From the NCBI GenBank assembly GCA_017590115.1, contig JAGGNK010007559.1:5168020-5232019 (forward strand): DNA of 64,000 nucleotides, in the 5' to 3' direction. Below the pieces are notes generated by a model, which did not search any database, was not told the origin of the DNA, and saw only the letters and a program-made list of their open reading frames with translations. The stretch comes from Montifringilla adamsi (taxonomy: Eukaryota > Chordata > Aves > Passeriformes > Passeridae). Made by a program: the position numbers and the translations under genes. Below, piece by piece: positions 1 to 12,575 of this stretch (position 1 is its first letter; each line of letters starts with the position of its first letter).

Positions 1-586
1 GGTCTTCCACAACCACTCCTCTCTCCTGGGAGACATCAGCTGTTAATGAGCTATTTAATGTCACTGCATGACTGATAAAGACTCCATCATCCCATTGTGA
101 GAAGCTCTGCCCAGAGGGAGGAGCCAAGCATTCCTAACTGGATATAATCTGAGATCTTGGGACACCAGAACAGCCTTTCCACTGGATTCCCAGAGGAGCA
201 GCTGCCCCTTGCTCTGGATCTTTGGAGGAAGACTACACCCTTCCACAGGATCACTGCTCCAACAGAACCACACCTGACACTCCAATTGCACTTGGACCAA
301 TTCCAGTTGGACTGTGACCAACACGCTGACCAACAGGTTGCATTCTGACTCTGTCAGTGTTGTTTTGATTTACTGCATTGTTTGGGGTTTTTTTGCTTGT
401 TTGTTTTTTGCTTTTTAAAATTTTCTTCCCTAATAAAAGAACTGTTATTCCTGCTCCCCTATATTTGCCTTAGAGCCCCCCTTAATTTCAAATTTATAAC
501 AGTTTGGAGGGAGGGTGTTTACAGTTTCCAGTTCAGGGGAGGCTCCTGCCTTCCTTAGCAGACACCTGTCTTTCCAAACCAAGACA
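1..586 (+). mobile_element. Endogenous retrovirus LTR, sense, 5' end possibly outside window
   Basis: The stretch follows the order of a retroviral LTR. A TATA-like GATATAATCT lies near 140-149, followed by a moderately GC-rich transcribed part, a T/G-rich segment (about 366-420) and a poly(A) signal AATAAA near 432. The last part ends at AAGACA (581-586), a plausible CA terminus. The wording matches a songbird ERV LTR family I remember, whose end also reads like the 480-586 segment. No retroviral gene or primer-binding site follows, so this is probably a solo LTR. The 5' edge cannot be fixed because similarity may begin before base 1. Open frames inside it are chance. Confidence 0.75.
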
Positions 587-2275
587 GCTCACCTTTGCCA
601 GCAAAGCAATATTTTAATTTTCTTTCTTTGCATCTTTTTTCTTAAATAAAGGGGGGGGGGGGGGGGACTTTTATGATGAAAAGATGAGGGGGGGCGAGTG
701 GACGGGGCTAAAAGAAAGAAGATCTACAGGTCTGTCTCCTGTGCAGAGACACTCAGCTCTCACCAGCTCCTCTGTGCATCCTTCTCCTTCAGCATTCCCA
801 GTATTTCATTTTGTTGACTCAGTTTTACAAGGCCTTTCTCAGGTGAGCCCAGTTGAAGGCATTTATTTCCTCCTTAATATTTTTCCAGCATGTGCACCAG
901 GAGAAGCCAAAAGTAGCCTTGTATTTTACCAGGATGGCTATGTTCCAATCCTTTATCCTTCAGCCAAACAAATAATCTAAGAGTGCAAGGAAACACCACA
1001 GTCAGGAGAGGAGAGACACAGCAAAGTTAAAAAATTCACATGGACACGTATGTGGTCATATATGAAAAATTTAATATATAACGGCTGAAAATAGGCTGTC
1101 ATTGAGCACCAGGAATTTTCATTCCTTCTGCATAGTCACAGACCAGAAATTCCCATGTCTGCCTTCGAAGGATGTCATTATATGCCTGTCAGGCAGCAGT
1201 CAGCACACATCACTGAGCCAGGAAGGGATAGAAATACTATGAAAGATTCAAGCAGAGTCATTGCAGTTTTAACTGACATTCCTGTTGGTAGCAGGAGCAA
1301 GTTTCCAAAGAGTAACATTCACTGAAAATTGCAAAAATCAATTAGCAGGAATGCTGGTTGGCTTTTGGGTTGCCATCCTGCCATCCACCAGTGAAACCAG
1401 AAGGACTGAAAAGTGTTGAAGTTATTATGTGTGCAAGGGACATAAACATCTTAAAGATTCCAGCTGGCACTGCAATCATTAGGATGGTAATGTTTTTACC
1501 AAAACCAACTGTGTTTTCACCCAAACAGTATAAAAAGCAGGCACGGAATATCTGCTTACCCTTCCAGTTAGGGAAAAAGTAGGTATGAGGCAGCAAATAT
1601 TGTTTGTATATACTCTGCCTGACCTTTTAAAATTGCCTGTATTCTTATTTGCAATTTCTTGGACTTGCACAAATTAATATATTTATCTTGGCTAGAAATA
1701 TAAGCAAAACCAAATTCATAAATAGAGATTTATTTTCCCTGACTGCCTCCAAAAGTGAAGCATTTACTATTTCACTCATGTCATTTAATGCCTGTTTAAC
1801 AAATGCATTTTCAGGAGAAACTCATGCAATAAATAAATAAAATTTAATCCCTTTGGTCTCCACATGGGTCCTGATTTGGGACTACAATTTGCTGTGCTGA
1901 GCGTATTCAGGGTGTGGGCACTGATAAAACCAGGTCATGGTCCTCAGAAAATATATTTACTTTAGCAAGATTACAAAATGATCACACAAGTGGATTGAAG
2001 AAGTTGGAGCTAAAATTCTCAGTACAATGATCAGCAATCACTCATGACCTCTCACTGCATCAAATGCTAGTTTTCTTTCAATTGACTCAATTATTTTCTT
2101 TCACCCAAGTTTCTTTAATTACTAAGTTCTTCTAGGCAGTGGCCCTCAGGAATTTCTAACCCAGCTTTCCTGGTAGCAGTAGTTATGTTTGGAATGACAG
2201 AACATTAGCCAAATCCAAGGAAAATGCCATCATCTCCAGTCCAATGGAAACAGATTTTAAGTGTCACTTCTGAGA
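587..2275. other. Intergenic, no gene seen
   Basis: This is unique-looking AT-rich sequence after the LTR. It holds the G16 tract at 651-666 and a second G-run at 688-694. Short open frames on both strands (up to 98 codons, 684-980) have no recognisable domain. Confidence 0.6.
651..666 (+). repeat. Homopolymer G16
   Basis: Sixteen consecutive G directly follow AAATAAA, with a further seven G at 688-694 and several shorter G-runs up to 706. G-runs this long are rare and prone to slippage or sequencing error. The cluster could form a G-quadruplex on the plus strand. Confidence 0.9.
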
Positions 2276-2302
2276 AAACAAACAAACAAACAAACAAACA
2301 AA
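2276..2302 (+). repeat. (AAAC)n microsatellite
   Basis: Nearly seven perfect AAAC units in otherwise unique sequence. Confidence 0.95.
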
Positions 2303-5186
2303 TCCCAATGCAATGCATGCACTGGACTGTACTCTTTAGGCCAGTTGTGGAAAGGGCACCAAGGATGACTCAGAATATTCTTTTCTCTGCTAGAGAACTG
2401 CACTCTCAGCTAGACTGTCATAGATTTACTCTGTTTAACCACCACGCCTCTCCAAGTGCTTGTACCCACAATAAGACTGTTCTTCCCCATCCTAAACCAG
2501 CTCATCTACTCAGAATTTATAAAGCAGGGAGAAAACAGCCTCACCTGCCACAGTGGGGTCCTGTATCACTGCCAGGTACTTTTATGTACCAGATAATGCA
2601 CATTTAATAGGTATTAAACACACGGAAAAGAGAGAGCAGAGAAACTCAATTAACTCTCCCTAAAACAGTAGGGTGCCTGCTGTATTTTAGGCCTCTGAGG
2701 TGCAACTAAAATAATTGCTACATACAAGCATGGGAAAGCATTTAGGTGGGAATGAATGAATGAAAGGAGATGTACAGACACAGGAAATAAGATAATGAAT
2801 TAATAATTCAATCACGTGGTGAAATATTGGCCTTATCACCACAGCTGCTGAAAGGATGGCAGTGCCCTCCCTGGCATGCACCAGTCTCCTGTCATCTGGG
2901 CAATTGGTGATTGCTCCACCCCTGGGCATCAGAACTCCAAGGAAAGCCTGGTGCTTGTTTCCAGCGAGAACTGCCATGGGGAGCCAGGAGCAGAGCAGAA
3001 ATCAGAGCCTCGAGGACACAGACACATCGATGGCCCGCGTTCTACCACAGGAGCGCAAGAAAACCAAACCAAGTACGTCTGTCACTGAGGTGCAGAAGTA
3101 AACCATGTAATTGCACATTGTGATCCTTGAGGAAACTGCACCTCTGTGGCTGTTTACAGGGAAGACAGACTCCTGAGATGTGCCACAGGCAGCTGGAATG
3201 GCAGACGCTGTTATTTCCCCCCAGCACTGTCACGGTGCCTAAGCCACGACTTATGGAATAGGTTATGGAGAAGTCAAGGCTCAAAAAAATCATCCACTTT
3301 TGAGTCTTCCTCTTTTAAGAAACAAGTAATACCTAAGTGCTAGTGATGAGCTCTGAATCTGACCTTTAAGACAGGGAAAGGGAAAAGGCTTTATTAGTTT
3401 GCATAGCATATGTTATCAACAAAGAAGATGGATTAGTACTGATAGAAGTTCAGGGTCTGATTCTCTCTATGGGAAACCAGAGAACAGCACTACAGATTTA
3501 CATATTCATTGCTAAGGTAAAGAATATTCATGGACTGAAGAATCAGGGTGCCCTGAGTTCACCCCAAAGGCTGCTGTGCCCAGCAACCCCAGTGCTGCAG
3601 GGATCCAAGCACTCATCCTTCTCCCACCCCTCAGAAATCACACATATAACCTACACTTCAGTCTAAATAGAACATTAGTTGGACTTTGGACAAAAAAATT
3701 ACCGGTGTGTTGGGGTTTTTCCTTCATTTTTAAAAAAGAGGTGTGAGACTGTTAAGTAAATTTTCAGGTAGGATCATTTGGAAACTCCCTATGCAGTGTA
3801 AAAAGGCCCTCACTGACTGTAGGCAGAGACTCAGGCACTGGATCCCAACCTACAAACAAAAGGTAATGTGGCCAATAAATGTAATTGTTTTGTAGCAAAG
3901 TACACTTAAAGATGGAATATGTATCTGGTACCCTGGCTAGTGTGACTAAATCTGTGCCAACATTTGTTTTTGTAGATACAATTCTCTGCTGCCTGTCTGT
4001 TTTACAGTTCTTTTCTGTGTGTCTGCTTCTTTCTCACCTCTTTTTGATTAAAAGTATTGTACAAAATAAAATGCACGGTGGTTTTTTACTCACATGCCAT
4101 TGGAGAGGTACAGTGAGTTGGCAGAAAATATTCTCTGATATATCACTTGATAGTTGATTTTAAATATTGTAAAATAATTGAGCATTTGGACGTGCATAGC
4201 TGCAGTAGTAGAAAATTTAGCCTTGAAAATTATTCGGAGATCTGACTAAAGTCACAGCAGTTATAATACATAAGGAATACACACAAAGACAGTAGTTTAT
4301 TGGGGTTTTCAAGCACTGTATTTTTAAAGCTTTTCAGCCCCATGTTTCCCCTAGCACACCTACTATTTTGCATCAGCTGCCACATATTCAAAATATGATA
4401 AAAGAGTGTAAACTGAAAAGAGGTTGCTTAATGTGTAACTATGAATACATGGAGAGCTACCTCTTCCCAATGACACATGCTTTAATGGAAAGGCTCATTA
4501 GTCACAAAAAGCAATTAAAACTCTCCAAAAGAATGGTGCAAGCAACCTCAGTAAACTTAATGAAACCACAAACTCCGCTTTATAATTTGAAATCCAGAAT
4601 AATCTGATTTTTGTACATTTATACCCATTTTTTCATAATGCAAATATGATCAGAGTATTCTCCCACCATTTTTTTTAAGGAGATGATAAAATCCTGATAT
4701 ACCAAGATTATAAAGACAAGAAGAACAAAAAATCTGACTATTAGTTTTCTGAAACAAAGGAGCTTCTGCAAAATTGAAAAATTCTACAGGTTATACCAAT
4801 TTTGACAAATTTCATTTCAAAACAATAAGACTGAAACATTTTGATTGTCAGAGTGAAATAAGTCCTCTGTGTCTTCAAGTGACATCTCTGTTTGCTTTTA
4901 TGCTATTTGTAGCATCTGTTAATTTCAAAGCGAAAGGAGTTTTCCCACTCTCACACACTGTTTTTCAAAAGAGACATTTTCTAAGGTCTGTGATTTTGAG
5001 TGATGCTGACCAAATCCTCTGTCATGTCTTACTACTCATCTGGCTGTCTCTGCCTGTTGTCTCCTTTTTTGTAAACTTGAAGGCTTTTGGGGCCAGAAGA
5101 ATGACTCATTGTTTCTTGTGCAAAGCCACATAAAATGTGCCTTTGATGAATGGCTGAAGCTGTGCTGCGAGGAGCTGCCTCTGTGC
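2303..5186. other. Intergenic, no gene seen
   Basis: AT-rich unique sequence. The 2850-3240 part is somewhat richer in GC and open in several frames (61-83 codons). The frames overlap on both strands, share no family signature and lack a splice-flanked exon pattern. The 119-codon frame at 4774-5133 is also unrecognised. Confidence 0.55.
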
Positions 5187-5214
5187 AAACAAACAAACAA
5201 ATAAATAAATAAAT
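5187..5214 (+). repeat. Compound (AAAC)n(AAAT)n microsatellite
   Basis: About three AAAC units run directly into four AAAT units, as expected if one unit type mutated and then expanded. Confidence 0.93.
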
Positions 5215-8200
5215 ACACTTTTTCTTTTCAAACTTTGTAAATCTTGGCCAGCAGGTCTTGCAAGGAATCTGTCGTTCATTGGGATGATATAAATATCAAT
5301 TTAGTCCAAAAAAGAGAGTCCAAATTTTCCACAAGTACAGGAATATTCCAACACCTAAAGTGGGAGGTTAGGTTTCAGAAAAACCTGTATTATGTTCCTG
5401 TTGATCAGATTTCTGCCAGAAGAATTCAGGGAGTTGTTTCACTCCTTGCACTACATAGAACATGTGCATAGGACAATGATTTCTGAAGTACAAATGGCTC
5501 TGGACCAGACTCCAAAGGGCCACACAACTTTTGGTAGGAAAACCTGTGTCTATGCTGTCCTATTTGAATTTTTGTACACATTTCTCTCCTTTAGATAAGA
5601 ATCAACATACCCTATTGAACAGGTTATGTTAATTAATGCCAATTTAATATATTCTTTGGAGTGACAAACTTGCAAGATGGCTTTTCTTTTTTTTATTTTT
5701 TCTTCTTCTTCCTTGCTGTGGAACTAATTCTGTTTCTCTCTGTCAGAGCCACACCACTAGGGGAGCACCTCAATGGAGTTTTTGAATGAACTGTGTTCCT
5801 AAGCATCAAGCAGATTTGCACAAAAGAGAATTTCTGCCTCTTTCGTGTCAAACCCTTGAAGGATGCTGCTTCAGAATCCTAAAGGACGAGAGGAAGGGAA
5901 AGCAAGCCACAAGCACTGTGAACTTTGATGATGCAGATTTGGTAGCGCAGCTTCTCTCCACCTGGCTTGGCTTTAGAAACTGCACATTTTTAGAGAGGCA
6001 CTTTTTCCCCCATACAGAGAGGCATCTCTGCTTAGAGTTTCACTGCAACAGCCAGAGAAAGTTTTAGATTGTCCTTATCAGACATAATCCCAGGCGAGAA
6101 AACAAAGTCACGCATTAAAAAGAAGCTGATGAAACATTCCCCATGCCGTGGAGGCAGCAGCAGTGTGCAGCTGCTGGCTTCTGTTTCAAAAGCTCTTCAT
6201 GAGCACACTTATCAAAGCAGCCTGTCTGAGGGCTGGGGAGGATTATTCTGTGAGCATTTCAGGTGACCTGCTCACGCAGAGTTATAGGAACTGCAGAAAT
6301 GAGAACATGTGTATTGAGAGATGCCCTGCAGAATTGAGAGTCTCTATAGACTAGACCAGAAAGATTGTCTAGTATCATTAGTTCATGCAACAAAAATTAC
6401 TTTAATTTTAATAAAATACAGCTCAGAATTCACTGGCAGGGGAAGTGGTTGAAACCCCCGTTATTTTCCATTAGTGATTCTTTCTCTGCTGCCCAGACCT
6501 CTCTCCCAAGTCCTTGTTTGCATCACAGGGAACCTTAGAAGCTTCAAGAGTTAATAACCTGGAAAACTCAAAAACTTAACTGTGGACATGGACTGGTCAC
6601 AGACATCATCCATTACCCTCACATGGAATCAGACCATGTTGTTTGTGGGCAGGCTCTAAACCTCTCTGTGTTGTGTAGTCATCCCTCTACTGTGCATTTG
6701 GTTTGTGTGGATTTACAAGGCAACATTCATCTTCAAAAAATTTTAACAAAACCCAGCACCTTTGGGATCAGCACTCCCAAAGCTGCACAGGCTGAGCTGG
6801 GAGAATTCACTACTGCTGACTGTGGAAAAACATTTGGTGGGGAAACAAAATGTTTTCAGCTCCCAGCACTACCCTGCTGAGCACAGAGCCAGGTCAGGTC
6901 CCCACCTGATTGAAAGCTTCCTAAATTCTGCAGTCAACTCTTGTTTGTGTCAGTTCCTAGCAGACTCCATTATGGGAAACTCAGAGAAAAAAGTATGGCA
7001 GGATCACTCCATCACTCAAAACTAATGGGGCAACATTTTGGGGGTTCTCTCCTAAAAATTATTTCCTGGTTCTGTTTCCTCACTCATTTGATTAAGATAG
7101 TCATAGTGATCAGAACAGAGTGTCAGCTACCAGCTGCTACCAACAGGAGCAATTATCTTTTGAAAATACCAGTGACGTTATGGCTTTGCACAACTGTCTG
7201 TCCGTCCTTGGTGTATTTAACAAATGCTTATTCAGACTGATACTGACTGTGTATTTCTGCTTTACTGCTGCTTTTGATTTGGCAGCTCCGGGCAATTCTG
7301 CTGCTGGTTTATTTATCTGTTGTACCCCTGCTGTTTCTCCAAAAGCACCACTTCCACAGAGTTCCAGGCAGTTCAATATAAGCTGCCTCAATCATTCCTA
7401 TTTTCTTCCTTTCAATAGTCCTGAAGTCCAAGGCACCCATTTTTCAACTTAGGGCATTCTTTCCAAGGGTAGTATTTAATACTCTTTAAGTACCTCAGTG
7501 CTTTACCTACAGGGAGAGGCAGGGAGGGGCACCGAGTGCACAGGAGAGCTCGAAGCAGCTCAGTGGTATTTGTTTTTGTCTGGTACCCTCCTGTCTCTGC
7601 AGCCATCCATGTTCAGAGAAAGAAATACTAAAATGCTGCCTTTTGAAGCAAGCAAACCTCACCCCAGTCAGCTATTTATAGCAGGACTGTGGCATGACAA
7701 TATCTGTGCCTTCATTCTCTCCTGTAAATCCCAAGGCTCTTCAAGAGCTACAGGATAATGACAACATGGCTGCTCACGAGTTCCCACTTCAAAAATTGGA
7801 AAAAAAAAAATTAAAGAATTAGATTTTCAGCAACACAAACATCCTGTAATCCATTACAGTGATTTGAGCATTATGGTAATTAAAATTGCACCATTTAGCT
7901 TGCACAAACAAAAGTTACAGACTATCAGGGACTATTATGCCACAGCCATATCCATTCATCTGAGACCAGTTTCTTTTTCCTGTTGTTTCTTACATGGGCA
8001 ATTTAATTTTTCTGCAAATGAGTACCAGCTATACAGGCAATAATTTCTCCGCTTGTATGTTTTGACTTAACTCCTGTTAAATCCATAAGATTTAGCAACG
8101 AGTTTAGGTCAAATACAAAAACAGACAACCATGTGCACAAGTTCCTGTGAGAATGCACTTCTTAGCCTGCATTTAAAGAAATGGGGGTTGTTTTGGTACC

Positions 8201-8465
8201 CAGAGATTCAAAGACGTTTTAAGTCTTTTTTTCCATGGTAACATAATGGGGCACAGTGGTAGTCAGGACTGAATAAGGACAAAATTTTTCTTCACAGTTG
8301 CAGTTTCAGTGTTTTGCTGTCCTGGCCTTTCCTATATCCAGGGTCAGTTTAGGCATAAGGTGACTTTCTTAGGCTGAGTAAAATCAGGAGTTTTGCCTCA
8401 GAAAATAAAATACTGCTTCAACCTAGTTCAGTATTCTGATACCACGCTCCTTTTGAAATTTAGCT
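5215..8465. other. Intergenic, no gene seen
   Basis: Unique AT-rich DNA with short A and T runs (for example around 7799-7810). Open frames up to 110 codons (7120-7452) overlap others in different frames and on the other strand, and none resembles a known protein. Confidence 0.55.
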
Positions 8466-8580
8466 CATGGAATCATTCAGGTTTGGAAAGACCTCCAAGC
8501 TCATAAAGTCCAACCTTTCACTGAACACCACAACTAAATGTCAGTCTGATACAGAAATGGCCCCTTGAAAATGAACAGCT
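8466..8580 (-). mobile_element. CR1-like LINE 3' fragment, diverged
   Basis: The plus strand begins with a GGAATCATTCAGGTTTGGAA-like start, then ACCTCCAAGCTCATAAAGTCCAACCTTTCACTGAACACC in pattern. This is the usual reverse-complement look of the avian CR1 3' end, so the element would lie on the minus strand. Only about 60-110 bp can be followed, and similarity fades after about 8530. It is a short, old 5'-truncated copy, the commonest form of CR1 in birds. Confidence 0.6.
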
Positions 8581-10289
8581 CCACAGTCCAGGGTGTCCCC
8601 AGCTGAAATTTGTTTTGTTCCACAAACCTGAATCTCCTTCTGTGCTTTCAGGACAGCAGAACATGCAGGGACTGCTCCAGCCCCTCCAGCAGCTGAACCA
8701 GCCCCCTGGGGCTGCATTTTTAATGCATATCCAATTCTTCCTGCTCCTCACAGCCAGGTCTTGAAAGCTGCAACTTCATCATCCTTAATGGCTGCTGACA
8801 GCTCCATTAGTTGGACCTCAAGACCCTGTACTTCATATGCATCGTGTATGGTTGCCACAACAGTCCTACAGCTGATTATGCCCCGTGTGTCTGATTTACA
8901 TGCATTTGCTCTAATTTTGTAATTACACCAAAACACAGCTATTGCCCAAAGGATAATCTGTTCTAAGATATTACAGAGAAAACAAAGACCATCACAAAAC
9001 TGATTTGCTTTGGCTTAGAATTTAGGGACTGAAAGCTGTTTACAAAGAAATTGAAAGAAGCAAGAATGATACTTTTTTATCCTGTATCTTAGTGAGCTTC
9101 AATTTCAGACTTTTTACCTTGTGTTTTCACTGTGTGCACACAATAAAGCCAAGGGACAACTGCAGAATGTCCAGCTCTGGCAGCAGAGCAGCTGTCTTGG
9201 CAGCAAAAATGCCAGTTTCCACCAGTTGCTGCTGCCTCCCACCAAGGGCCACCTTTGTATCCTTGGTGAACAGAGTATCTGAGTTTCTGCATTCTCAGAT
9301 TTGGACCCTCCAGTTCAAAAGTTCAATTTTCACTACTCTTTTCAATTTCAGCCAAACAGATGAAATTCTATTCATCCCTCCCACTATTATGTGACTTTCT
9401 TTTCTCCTTTCTAAAGCAGAAAACAGTGAGCTACAATTAAAAAAGTTAAAATAATGAAAGGGTAGAAGATTGCTCCCCCTCCCACTCTTAATGCAACTCT
9501 TCAATCTTCACGTGAACAGGGGGAAATCAAAATGGTTCTGCCTGATCTCCAAACCCACATGCTCCTCCTGTTAGAATTTGCTGGAAGGCAGCCCCAGACT
9601 CTTGCTTTTAGCAGCACAAATCTCCATCCACGGGACGCCAATTTTTCCAGCAAGAGCTGGTGATGTTAAATAGCTGCAACTCAACCCTGCTATCGTATAG
9701 TGCTTAATCAAAAATCACTGAAATCAAGAAGAAGAGAAGCTCTATAAACTTTCTCAGTCTTTGGATCTATCACTTGCATGATGAAGTATCAAATCTGATG
9801 AAAATAAATGAACATTTGTTATGTGGCTGATTGTTTCTTTTCTTTCTCCTTTTCCTCTCTCAGAACCACACACATCTGACATTTCTATTAGGCTGCTGAA
9901 TATTTGTGAAGTCAGAAGCATCAATTTTTCAGACTTGACAGTTCAGTATATGATTTTTTCAGTGTAAACAAATAGAAAATATTTTTATTGCCTCTTTATC
10001 CAGGCACCTCAAATGCTGCTCTGGTTTCCAATAATTTATCAGATACAGACTCTGGAAAGAGTTTTTGTCTGAGATCCAGAGTCTGACAATAAAAGCAGGG
10101 TGCTCAATTCCTCATTTAATGCTTACCAGGACTTCTGGACAGAGGAATATTGTTGATAAAAATCAGAATGTAGCCACTCTTCCCTTCAGTGAATCCTGAC
10201 AAGAGTAATATCTTCATTGCAATAATCTGCAACTATTTACTCCCAATTTCTTTGTTCACATGATCACATGAAATAGCAAAAATGCAGAA
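8581..10289. other. Intergenic, no gene seen
   Basis: Unique sequence. The 8590-8760 part is richer in GC but I cannot assign it to a repeat or exon. The rest is AT-rich with no recognisable feature. Confidence 0.5.
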
Positions 10290-10520
10290 ATGGGGAATTC
10301 AGAGTAATTTATCCACACGAGCAATGTTTTGTTTGTTTAGTTGGCTTTGTAATGAGTTCACTGCAACTCATAAAATGCAGATGCGTTTAATTAAAGCCAA
10401 TGGAGCAAAGAGATTAAGCCCAAAGTGGGACTTACAGATTTTTAATAAGTCAAATAATCAAATATTAATTTGCCTGAGATTATGCAACTTTAGCATGGAA
10501 ATACATGGGCCTCACCTCAT
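10290..10520. promoter_or_regulatory. Candidate conserved non-coding element
   Basis: The stretch is AT-rich but of high complexity, without repeats. It is dense in transcription-factor-like cores: TTTAATTAAAGCC near 10386, AATAAGTCAAATAATCAAATATTAA near 10443-10468, and ATTATGCAA near 10478. That texture is typical of vertebrate developmental enhancers. A 125-codon frame crosses it (10282-10659) but resembles no protein. Conservation is an inference from texture only. Confidence 0.33.
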
Positions 10521-11054
10521 TCCATGTGTGTATAAGGATTTTTTAATCTCTCTGCAGCATCATTTTACAGAACCTTCCTTTTATAGTACTTCTCAGTGCT
10601 ATAAAAGCTGCACAAAATTAAGTTCAAACTTTGAGAGGCAATGTGGAGGCAGAGGATGAGACTGCAGGGATTCAGGCTCCCTGCATCCCCCCAGTATTCC
10701 CTGAGCAGCAGCAGGATAGAAATGCCAGCAACATCTCACCTGAGACTCAGATATTGCCAGAGCCTTCATTTTAGAAGGTATTTCAGTAATTTTCAGATAT
10801 TTTGAAAATAAAAGTGTTATACGTATGTCACTATTGGTTCCATCCATAGCCTCCACCCAAAGAGGGTGATCAGAGCTTGGAACCAGGGGCAGCTCATTTC
10901 CCACGAAGGCTGGAGGTTATTTTACCTGCCCTCACTCAGGATGGGAGCATTTTGCACAACTGTTTTCCTCTGCTGCAGAATGTGCTGGAACACTTGGTCC
11001 TCAGCCTTACCAGGGCTGTGCCTCCAGTTCTGCCTCACACTGATTATTTAAATG
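10521..11054. other. Intergenic, no gene seen
   Basis: Unique sequence of mixed composition. Overlapping short frames occur on both strands (10599-10904 minus, 10866-11104 plus). No family signature is visible. Confidence 0.5.
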
Positions 11055-11512
11055 CCTTTTTGGGCTTACCTAAAACCAGAGGCCAGACAAAATTAAGAGA
11101 ATAAAAAGCAGTTATATTTATTGAAGGGCCTTCAGGTACATTTAGGGCAGACGAAGCACCCCCAGGGGCTCCGCCCAAAAATGGATGATGGGTCACAGGT
11201 TTTCACACTTTTATAAGTTTGGTCCATTTGCATATTGGGGGTTAATCTTCCAATTACAGCTTCAGGTAATGAAGTCATTTACACCAAGTTTGCTCCCTCC
11301 TCAACTCACTTTTGTTTACATTTCTCAGGGCCTGAGGCAGTGAGGTGTCCCTGACTCCCAGCCCTGGAGAGGAATTGCTCTGTCTGACCAAAATGGGAAA
11401 GCAATAACTAACCCTGTATATGCAGTTCAGAGTTACACACTAAAGAATTGCAGGATCACAAATACATGAAAAATACAAAAGCTAAAATGCTAAGGCATGA
11501 ATTTCAGTGCAG
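11055..11512 (-). mobile_element. Endogenous retrovirus LTR, antisense
   Basis: On the minus strand the order is U3-like sequence, a TATAAAA-type box (plus-strand TTTTATAAG near 11210-11218) and a poly(A) signal region (plus-strand TTTATT near 11117-11122). The plus-strand text, including AAAATGGATGATGGGTCACAGG at about 11178-11199 and CATTTGCATATTGGGGGTTAA at about 11226-11246, matches a songbird LTR I remember. Both edges are approximate because I found no clear target-site duplication. No retroviral gene is attached, so a solo LTR is likely. Confidence 0.72.
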
Positions 11513-12495
11513 ACAGCCACTCCCCACCTTTTGGCTGTGCTCCAGTGCGAGCAGGGACCTCCTCCCTTCTTTAAATACAAAATCCCCCCACATCCAGTTC
11601 TGCCTGGGAGCTGAAGATCACGGGGAAGGCTTCAAGGCTCTCCATGAGCTACAGCCTTCCCAGAAGGAAAGGCAGGTTGCTCTTGGACAGGTGGATAACA
11701 TGCAAGAATTGCAATGACAGCCTGCTCCTGATCCAAAATATCCACCACATCTCATGCTCTGGCATTCACATGACAAGGATTTCAGCCTTGGACATTCTTC
11801 CAGGCAGGGGATAAATGCAGTAAAAACTGGGATAGCCACCAGTAAGCCAGGCACTCAGCACCTGTGATACTTGCATGCTGCCAATGTCTTGGATCACCCA
11901 TCCTTGCAGAAATTATTGTAGTTTAGTCGCATTCTTTGTTAAAACCCCTGCACCTGGCTCTGAGCTGGATTAATTTTCTCTAGGTTTTGCTTCTGTACTC
12001 CCCCCACATGTTTCCATTTGCTTTTACTCCTCCAGGTTTCTGAAATGAGAGAAAGGAGCAGCCAATTTCACTATGGTTAATTTCTAATCTTTTTAAATGT
12101 TCCTGTTTAAAGTATTTATAGTTGCCAGCAACTGTCAGAGTGAGACTAAGAAGAGTTATTTCTTCTTCTGAGAAAGTTACTGAGCCTGGGAGTCCCAAAA
12201 TTCATTTCATTACAGAACATGTTGATAAAATTACTCCAAAATTTCCCTTGTGGTGGTGAGCAAAATTAACTGTATTTTATATGACAAAAACATATTGTGT
12301 TTGCAAACTTCATATGCAAACTATCACTCACTGATGAGATAAAAATTCTGCACTGTCATTTCAAATCAACAGAGTCTCCAGAAGATTAGTTAGTTTATAT
12401 CCCACCTTGAAAGTTAATATTTCTACATTTAGGCCTCAAAATCATATTTGTTTAACACGGTTGTTTTTTCTGTGTGCAGTTTTGAGAGACCAACA
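11513..12495. other. Intergenic, no gene seen
   Basis: The 11513-11870 part is richer in GC and may include the unmarked end of the adjacent antisense LTR. The remainder is AT-rich unique DNA. Confidence 0.5.
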
Positions 12496-12575
12496 CAAGT
12501 GCTACCAACCTTTTTTTGTCAAAAAACCAAATTTTTGTAGCTACAAAAGTGCTACAACCAAATTTTTGTCAAATT
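12496..12575 (+). repeat. Imperfect two-copy tandem repeat, 50-bp period, with palindrome
   Basis: The segment at 12497-12523 recurs at 12547-12573, exactly 50 bp later. Both copies begin AAGTGCTAC and end TTTTTGTCAAA. Between them lies a perfect 16-bp palindrome, TTTTGTAGCTACAAAA (12533-12548). Confidence 0.8.

Noticed and set aside
2224..2607. 127-codon open frame
   Set aside because: It runs through an (AAAC)n microsatellite and has no domain.
10282..10659. 125-codon open frame
   Set aside because: Better explained as a possible non-coding element. The peptide has no family signature.
11023..11605. TCCAGTTCTGCCT occurring on both sides of the antisense LTR (11023 and 11593)
   Set aside because: Considered as a boundary mark, but 13-bp matches are common by chance across 64 kb and it does not abut TG/CA ends.
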